Assembly: GCA_020744225.1 (NCBI GenBank)
Contig: JAGMWG010000001.1
Span: forward strand, 2,914,001-2,978,000
DNA length: 64,000 nucleotides
Reading direction: 5' to 3'
From: Paraphoma chrysanthemicola
Lineage: Eukaryota > Ascomycota > Dothideomycetes > Pleosporales > Phaeosphaeriaceae
Part shown: piece by piece, positions 57,458 through 64,000 of the stretch
Position numbering within the stretch: the stretch's first letter is position 1
How the letters are laid out: every line of letters begins with the position of its first letter
Translations under genes and position numbers: made by a program
Notes under the pieces: generated by a model
What the model saw: the letters and a program-made list of their open reading frames with translations, nothing else
Told to the model about the DNA's origin: nothing
The model's database searches: none

Positions 57458-58247
57458 TTAGGAAGCCAAGACATAATAATGTGAGTGGAGGATCTCCGCC
57501 GTGGGATTCAGCACACCACACTGAGCTTCCTCTTTAGCAGCGGCCTCCGCGTCGACAGCGCTCGAGAAGAAGGTTTCGCGCGGAAACTCGAGGGCTGCGG
57601 GGGCGCTGGACAAGATCACTTGCCCGTTTCGTGCACATGAAGCCGTAAGCGCTGCTAGAATATGCTTGGCAATCGCAGTGAACAGTGTAGCGTGGTAGGT
57701 GATCATGTGGACCACAAGTGGCGATTTGTCGAGAAAGGCCGTCGAATGGAGCGACATCGTTATGCTACAGATGCACTCGTTGACTGAGTTGATACGATTA
57801 AGACTCCAAACATTTTGGAGGCCAGTTGCGGCCGCGCAGTGTAGATGGCCATCTACGCTGTGCTCGAAAGTAACCAGAACTGCGCCGGGGCGGCGGATGT
57901 GCTTCATCAAAACAGGCGTCTTCGGCGAAACACCTAGTCAAATTAGCCATCACGGATGTATGAGACTGGACTAGTATCAATCTTACTCGTGTTCAAAGGT
58001 CGTTTTCTGGGTGCATACGGGATAATACAGCTTCCACAAACGCCGACCGGTTTGCGCGACGTTTGACTTACTGGAAGGTAGTAGTTCTCTAGTCTCCCCT
58101 TCATGCACAAGGTAATATTGGAAAATAGATGAGATCCGCCGATAAGATACATCAAGGCGCAAGACAGGGTCACCTACCTTCCGGACTAGGCACGATCACC
58201 AGGGGTCTAGCGGCGGCACTAGCGATAAGCCGACGACTGCGTGATCT
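57458..58247 (-). CDS. Unrecognised gene, 3' three exons resolved
   Basis: This is an unknown fungal gene whose 5' end I could not fix. Three consistent exons can be read: one at 58178 up to about 58247 (RSRRLIASAAARPLVIVPSPE), one at 57987-58088 (ENYYLPVSQTSRKPVGVCGS, ending PLNTS) and one at 57458-57933 (VSPKTPVLMKHIRRPGAVLV to the stop). The introns 58089-58177 (89 nt) and 57934-57986 (53 nt) have GT-AG ends and agreeing phases. The last exon contains a mildly hydrophobic stretch (SPLVVHMITYHATLFTAIAK) and ends PTAEILHSHYYVLAS. There is no known domain. Internal introns in the last exon and one or more upstream exons remain possible. Confidence 0.5.
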
Positions 58248-58675
58248 GGCGTGCTGCAGCCTCGCATGGCGGCATGGTGTGGAGCAGGCATGGAGTACAT
58301 AGAGAAGGTAAGCTGCCGCTGCTGCGTACCTTTCTTGGTGCTGATGAGCCGCTGACAGGTCTTAAATGCAGGGGACCATTCCAAGGTTGTCGGAGAGAAT
58401 CACGCCACACGGCCGCGGCAAGGGCAACAGCGAAGGCAACAGACTGATATTACAAGAAAAGAAAAGAATTTTTCTTTTGATATGTGACGGATGTTCGTCA
58501 TCTGGACGAAGGAGTTCCCGTGGAGGGAAGTCTGCTGGGTGGTTGACTTTGACGTAACAGAATAGTATACCTACAGAAACAACGCCAGCGGGCACGTCGG
58601 AGTCGGAATAAAACGGAGTCGGGAGCCGCTCTTCACAGATGCAATATGCAAAATGCTTCCTGCGTCGCTCGAGGA
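58248..58675. other. Interval between the unknown gene and the sphingoid-base kinase
   Basis: It probably includes unassigned 5' exon(s) and the promoter of the unknown gene; a frame at 58325-58384 (EWSPAFKTCQRLISTKK) is a candidate but its splice phase does not fit. A run of A/G (AAGAAAAGAAAAGAA) lies near 58455. Confidence 0.4.
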
Positions 58676-60336
58676 TTACACACCCTTGGCCTCGCACAGG
58701 TGCCCACTTTTACTCAGAACCGTCCCCAGACCCTTGTGCACTTCAACCTGGAAACCTTCAAATGGCACCCGTTCCCCATCGATGCTAATGTAACCGTCCT
58801 TCTGATCCTTTGGTATGATTCGGTAAGCACTGATCTTCTGGTAGTCTACATGGGGCAGGTCGAAGAAAGTGTGGTTCTCTATCGCCATAAGCGTCTTGAT
58901 GGAGGTTATTCGGGCAATGTCACCTCGGATGCGAAGCAGGTCTAGGCAGCCATCTGAGGGTAATGCGGCTGGGAAGAAGTTTGCATCGGGAGACATGTAG
59001 GCAATGTTGCCAGCATAGAAGTTGCCGAGCTGGTCGTGGGGTACCAACTCCCACCCAGTGGGGAGAGGGTCCTTAATCGACCCATACTTGAGGACAGGCA
59101 AGCCGGCGTCAGCAGCTGGCAGGGGCCGGTCATCAATGCTCTTTGGAGGCCGTGCAGCCTCAGCCCGATACGCTTCTCGCACAGCTGCCTTGTTGTCGTA
59201 CTCGACCTTGATGGCAATGTCGGCAGGATACACGGTTTTGCCAATGAGGCGCACCAGGAACCCCCACTGAAAGCGAGCACTGCCCATCCACCGCAAGTGC
59301 TCGGTGGCCAGATCAGTCTCAGCCACTATGCCGACTGACTGCGACAGGAAGGAGAGGGTGCGGCGATCGCCTTGCGACACGGAGGCCAGGTCGAGCGGGG
59401 TGCGGAGGCCTTTGACGACGGCGAGCGCGGCCAGACTTGGGTTGTCGGTCCCGTTGAAGTTGAGACTTGCAGCATTGCCTGAGCCGCAGGGAAGCTGAGC
59501 CACAGCAATCTTGAGGAGGGCTCTTGCAGCATCGGGGCGTTGGCCCAAGCCGTTCCACACCTCGTGCGGAATGCCGTCGCCAGAGCAGCACGCGACCACG
59601 TCGTAGGCCTCAATGTCCAGGGCGCGAGCAATGTCGACGCCGTGTCCCTGGTGGGTCGTCTCCTCGACGTCCAGCTCGCACCGCGCGGCGGCGAGGATCG
59701 GGGCAATCAGCTTGTGGTACATCTTGACAGCGCCGCCCTGACCGCCAAAGGGGTTGATGAGCACCTTGATGCGCTTCCGGCGCTGCGAGGCACCGTATGC
59801 GCGCTCCAACAGCTTCGCGATCCATGCCTCGGCCAGGCGGCTGTCGGGCTTGTCGAGGCGGTAGCTGACGATGGCGGGCCGCACCGCCTTCTTTGCAGCT
59901 GCCTGCGCGTACTGTATGGTCACATTGCCGTCGGCGGAGTGCTCGGCCCACAGGATATTGTGGAAGGAGATGGAGCGCGTCGTCTTGTTGCCTGCCTACG
60001 TGAGCGCCTGGCTCGCCCGGAGCGGCTCTACCGTCGAAGCTTACTGCCTGCGAGGGACACGCCGCAGCATCCGGCGCTCTTGCTGTCGTGCAGCTCTTCG
60101 TCTGTGCCAGTTCAGCGCAAAGCCGTGTCCACGCAGCACCACTACCCACCCACAATCACAAGAGACTCACTGCCCAGCGTCAGCGATGCCTCGCGGCCAA
60201 CAGCCAGTGTGTCGGGCACGTCAATGGGCTCTGCATCGTCGCCGGCTGGCTGCGGAGGCGGCGGCGGAGGCGGCGGCGCGGTTGAGGCGTGCGAAGGGTC
60301 TCTGAAGGGGTCGTCGTCCCCAGCGGTTGCGGCCAT
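58676..60336 (-). CDS. Sphingoid long-chain-base kinase (Lcb4/5, sphingosine kinase)
   Basis: This lipid kinase phosphorylates sphingoid bases such as phytosphingosine at ER/Golgi/plasma membranes, giving long-chain-base phosphates that are signalling lipids and degradation intermediates. Exons are 60150-60336, 60045-60101 and 58676-59991, giving 519 residues. The middle exon is only 57 nt (DEELHDSKSAGCCGVSLAG). The N-terminus has an eight-proline run after DPSHASTA and then a conserved lead-in (TLAVGREASLTLGSESLVIV). The DAGK catalytic domain shows KVLINPFGGQGGA (about 157-169), the nucleotide loop SGDGIPHEVWNGL (about 217) and LPCGSGNAASLNF. The sphingosine kinase C-terminal part ends YISIDGERVPFEGFQVEVHK. 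The SGDG and GSGNA loops are intact, so activity is expected. Confidence 0.93.
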
Positions 60337-60375
60337 GGTTATCGCAGAGGAGCAAGAATGAACGCGGCGCGCATA

Positions 60376-60407
60376 GCGATGCGATATGCGATATGCGATG
60401 CGATGCG
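60376..60407. repeat. GCGAT/ATGCGAT microsatellite
   Basis: Tandem ATGCGAT and GCGAT units lie 40-70 bases upstream of the sphingoid-base kinase start codon. Confidence 0.7.
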
Positions 60408-60670
60408 TAGGTAGTCTCCCCAATCGAACACGAGCCGGCGACGGGGCCAGAGGACGCTCCAGGCCAGGTACCTTCTCGCTGACGCTGACGCATGGGCACG
60501 CGTGCGACGCAAGAGGAAAAAGCGCCGTATGGACTGCAGGGTCCACCGCCCGTCAGCAGCCGAGGCACGTCAACGTCCGCCTCCAGCACAGCTTGTGGCT
60601 CGTGGCTGATGATATGCAACAGCGTTTGCTTTCTGAATCTACTCATATGCTAATACTGCCCGCCGCCATG

Positions 60671-60690
60671 CCTTGCCTTGCCTTGCCTTG
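60671..60690. repeat. CCTTG pentanucleotide repeat
   Basis: Four tandem CCTTG units lie in the spacer between the sphingoid-base kinase and SEC26. Confidence 0.75.
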
Positions 60691-60846
60691 CACAGTTTTT
60701 GATCCGCAGAACGTGGCTCCTCTGTCATGATCATATCATGGCCCTGCCTGTCCGCGCACGTGTTAGACCTTCCTCTTGCGTACGCCGCTCTAAACACTGC
60801 TTCTGCTGTCAACCTGCCCACTAACAATGATCTCCCCACGTCACGC

Positions 60847-63800
60847 TCATGCAACGCCAACCTTGTTAAGGCCCTTAAGCGACCCTAAGCTCAGTGCCAG
60901 CCCTTGTGATCGACTTCGAATACGGACGAAACCTGTGATGGGGCCGTTGTCGCCCTCCTTCTCTATACTCAGATTGGCAAGCGCATCCTCGCCTATATTC
61001 CGTTAGCTATGCACAAGAACAGTGCGGGGCGAAGCTTACCAAACACGCTCCGCGCGTACAGATTTGCCGAGAGGAATTGGCAGTCGCCTTTCATCGATGC
61101 CTCGGGTGTCAAACAGCTCATGTTCGTCGAAGCCATCAGTTGCTTCAGGAACTCACGCAGAGTCTTTGCCTTGGAGTTGATGTTGACCTTGTTCTCCCAC
61201 TCGAATTCGGTCCACATGGTCCGGAATTGCGTCTCGGTGCATTGAGCCGGCTTGATGTAGTCCATAATGTCCACGTGCACGTCGTTGAGGATCACCACGT
61301 TTGAGTCAACACCCTTCTCTCCTTCGTAAAGAATGTTGCCAAAGATGACGCCAGTGTCCGTCGACGAGACCTTGATTGTCGCTTGGATGTTGATGAAATC
61401 GTGAGGCCCGACGTTTTGCGTGGGTGGTCGTTCTACAACCTTCAAGTCGCCCAGTGTCGCAAATTCGACCGTAAGGTTCTGCAGTGTTTCTGTCGTTTGA
61501 TTGACGAGCAGAACATCGAGAACAATATCGAATTGGTGCACCTTTACGTATGCCTCAGCATAGACGGAATCCGAAAAGCCTGTAAGCTGCACAACTCGAC
61601 TGAGCTTCGATGTGAGGTCTTCCGTTGCAGTGTCGCCGCCAGTGGCCCGCTCTAGGTCTTGCTCAATCTCATCACTGCTGTCCGCATCCTTCTTCTTGAG
61701 TTGTCGAATGTTGAAAGAATCGTCTACATTGACAGCTGACTTGGCCCTTTCTGACGCTTCTTTCGCTGCCCGCTTCTTCTCCTCGGTTTGAACCATGGCC
61801 GCAAATGACTTTCTTGTATCCTCGAGGAAGACTGTCTCGAGCTCGTTTCTTTGGGAGAACTCAGACAATGATCTAACACAGGACATGATACGATCGACTG
61901 AGTCTTCATCGATAAATGTCTTGACAAACTGTGACTGGCCAACCCGGATGATAGAAATCATGATGAGCATAGCCTCGGCGCGTAACGCATTTGTGCGTGC
62001 AGCGTCTTTCGAAATCTCTGAGTGTCGCATGACGAGCTTCGTCAACGTGCTGGACAAGACAGTTGCGAGATAGTAGTCGCCATCGAGAACTAATTGTCGT
62101 AGTGGCGGCTTTTGCGAATTCTTGACCGCTTCTAGCTTTGCTTTGGCCGCTGCCGAAGATGTCAGAGCGCTCTCCGTTGCATAGGTACCGTCAGCCAGAA
62201 CTTTTCGGGACCCTGTTGGAGCGGCTGATGATTTTGCATGCCCGTTGACTTGCTCGGCTCCTTCTTTGCCTTCAGATGCATCGTCCAACAATCTTTGCTC
62301 AGAGGCAAGGATGGGAATCTCGCCGAGAGATGATCGAATGCCCTTCCATGCGTCACGAATGTCCTTTGCTTCCAGGGAGTACTCGCCAATGATCCACAAC
62401 ACGCCCCGGTATACCTTACCAGCGCGAACTTCACCAAGCGTCGAGACCAAGCGCTCGATGATGGATGGTCGCAGGTTGGGAAACCGCTCGACGACTTCCT
62501 TGACGAACGAAATGACATCTACAGCTGAAGCATTGCTGCTGACGTCCGAGATGAAGTCCATAAGCGATCCGACCACACTGGCGGCAACCTCGGGAAACTT
62601 GATGGCAGCCGAGTGAATTGACGAGATAAGCAGAGACCTGTACTCTGAATTCTTCTCGTACTGCTCGTCAACGGTCTTCATGAGCTCCTTCTTCAGCAGT
62701 AGCACAACTTCTTCTACGTTCCTGCTCGATATCATTTCCATAGCGATACTGAGCGACTTTTTGCGGACGTCCAAGTCAGTGCTCGACAGAACACGGAGCA
62801 CCTCCATGGTCAAATCATCGATGACACCTTCATGCTTCTGACGCAGCTGGTCGACCCGTTCTAGTACGATAAGCTTGACGTTGTTGTCCGGCTCCTTGAT
62901 CGCCAACTCGACAAATTTTCCTGCTGCGGCCTTGACTGCGACAGGGTTACTTGTCAAAGTAGTAAGGGCGTGGGCGGATTCGTATACGACGGTGGAGACT
63001 TGCGATTCAAGAAGATCGAAGATGAGGCGGAGATATCGTGCTTTGTTCGACGGGTTTACGACTGCATCTTTTCGGATGAATTCAAGCTCTGCGAGCAACA
63101 AAAGCTCCTCGTGGTTTGGTATAGCATCGAACACGGTGCTTAGGTACTCCAGGGCTTTCTCGTGACTGACGGACACTAGCGCAGCGAAAGCATTGCGCTT
63201 GCAAGTCGGGTCATTCTCATCGTCTAAGAAGGTTGTAAGCAAGTCCGGGGCGTCAGGCATGAGCTCGGGCAGGTGTGTGAAGATAGCCGCCACGGCGAAC
63301 GTCGCGTTCTTGCGCACGTATGCGTGTCGATGCGTAAGACACTGTCGAACCGGCTCTGCCAGTTTTGTTAGCAACTTCACACCGTCAGGTCATATAGCTT
63401 ACGAAGTAGCGGCTCGACAAGCTCAGCATCCCGTAACTTAGTCCTGAAAGCTGGTCAGCTTGGCTCCACTGTATAGGTGTCAGGGTCCATACACGAAGCG
63501 CAGTGTGTTTCCTCGGACGTATTCGTTGGGCGCCTGCAAATCGAATCGAATGGCATTGCTGTCCCTTTGTCAACAATTTTGCTGTTTCCATCCATCTTGG
63601 GATATCGCAACGCACCAGACCAAGATCCATTCCTGGCGCAGCTTTCCCTGTGCATCGTGCTTCGGACATACTTCGAAGAAGAAGTACATGAGTTTCTTGA
63701 GCGGTTTCGACTTGCTCGGCATTACAAAGCGGATGATGTGCATGAGGAGGCCAGTCTGGGGATCGCCATTCAGCATTATGGAGAGGATCTTCTTCTGCGA

Positions 63801-63948
63801 GGTTGTCAGACGGCCATCTTCAGCGTGGCGGGGCAGCCGCGGTGGCAGGGCGCACCATGGTCTCAATCTTCTGCTCATCGTTGCCCTTCTCCAGAGCCTG
63901 CTTCAGCTCATTCTGCGACGGCACATCGGCCGCATTGTCCTGGTGGAC
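60847..63948 (-). CDS. SEC26: Coatomer subunit beta (beta-COP), 5' end outside window
   Basis: Beta-COP is a core subunit of the COPI coat for Golgi-to-ER and intra-Golgi traffic. In-window exons are 63856-63948, 63616-63794, 63493-63558, 63403-63443, 61040-63355 and 60847-60992, totalling 946 residues. The first exon with the start codon lies beyond 64000, since exon 63948 follows an acceptor (GACGACAG) and opens VHQDNAADVP. Small 5' exons reconstruct the conserved helical start: KKILSIMLNGDP, IIRFVMPSKSKPLKKLMYF, NEYVRGNTLRFVTKLRD and VRQCLTHRHAYVRKNATFAV. The adaptin-like N-terminal solenoid fills most of the long exon. The appendage domain contains FSDSVYAEAYVKVHQFDIV and ends IRSRSQGLALSLGSLKGLNK. 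At the end of exon 63616-63794, Trp stands where the family usually has Met (RQEWILVC). Confidence 0.96.
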
Positions 63949-64000
63949 CTGTCGTCTAGTGTCAGCTCCGTGGTAGTGCCCGCGCGTTGCCAGGTGTTCC

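Larger units (their letters stand above)
60337..60846. promoter_or_regulatory. SEC26 terminator / sphingoid-base kinase promoter
   Basis: This 510-bp interval between two minus-strand genes contains two simple repeats: a GATGCGATATGCGAT-type run at 60376-60407, just before the kinase start, and (CCTTG)4 at 60671-60690. No other feature is seen. Confidence 0.5.

Noticed and set aside
59326..60155. Long Arg-rich ORFs overlapping the sphingoid-base kinase
   Set aside because: Shadow frames of the GC-rich kinase gene; no motifs of their own.

Overview
The window is nuclear DNA of a filamentous ascomycete (Pezizomycotina). The gene set and protein style suit a Dothideomycete, but that placement is inference. 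The evidence is compact genes with very short introns (38 to 89 nt, mostly about 50, GTAAGT/GTATGT donors, CTAAC/CTGAC-like branch sites), C/G-rich third codon positions, and typical fungal genes such as VMA13, DIS3, MDM1, SEC26, APQ12, CFEM proteins and fungalysin. Exon chains were assembled by eye from frame continuity, splice signals and family resemblance. Every full chain I report sums to a multiple of three. No rRNA, tRNA, CRISPR array or intact transposon was recognised.

Layout. 1-5.9 kb: the 3' end of a chitin synthase cut by the window edge, an adjacent decayed GH20 hexosaminidase pseudogene, then a gene-poor stretch with small tandem repeats. 6-10.9 kb: divergent VMA13 (V-ATPase subunit H) and DIS3/RRP44 (exosome nuclease). 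10.9-16.4 kb: a long stretch without a convincing gene. 16.4-35.7 kb: a dense block with a single-pass membrane protein, APQ12, a peroxisomal alpha/beta hydrolase divergent from a BRC1/RTT107-type BRCT protein, VPS25, a signal-peptide/TM protein, a short-chain dehydrogenase, MDM1 and PRP46. 35.7-44.3 kb: a second sparse region with one hypothetical ORF, a CFEM protein and a broken coiled-coil/F-box-like gene. 44.3-64 kb: a second dense block with a GPI-type surface protein, BNA7-type kynurenine formamidase, a mitochondrial stomatin-like protein, two unknown proteins, an SDR, a CHORD-CS cochaperone, a glutaredoxin-like protein, an HpcH/HpaI aldolase, a fungalysin metalloprotease, an unknown gene, a sphingoid-base kinase and SEC26 (beta-COP), cut at its 5' end.

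The genes do not form one pathway; this looks like ordinary mixed fungal chromosome. Themes that recur are endomembrane traffic (VMA13, VPS25, MDM1, SEC26, sphingoid-base kinase), RNA processing (DIS3, PRP46) and the cell surface or secretome (chitin synthase, GH20 remnant, CFEM, GPI-type protein, fungalysin, Cys-rich secreted protein). The most notable observations are two pseudogenes with clear lesions (GH20: in-frame TGA plus a frameshift; coiled-coil gene: in-frame TAG), a GC-AG intron in VMA13, and two extended gene-poor islands. I found no clear candidate for a novel multi-gene system.
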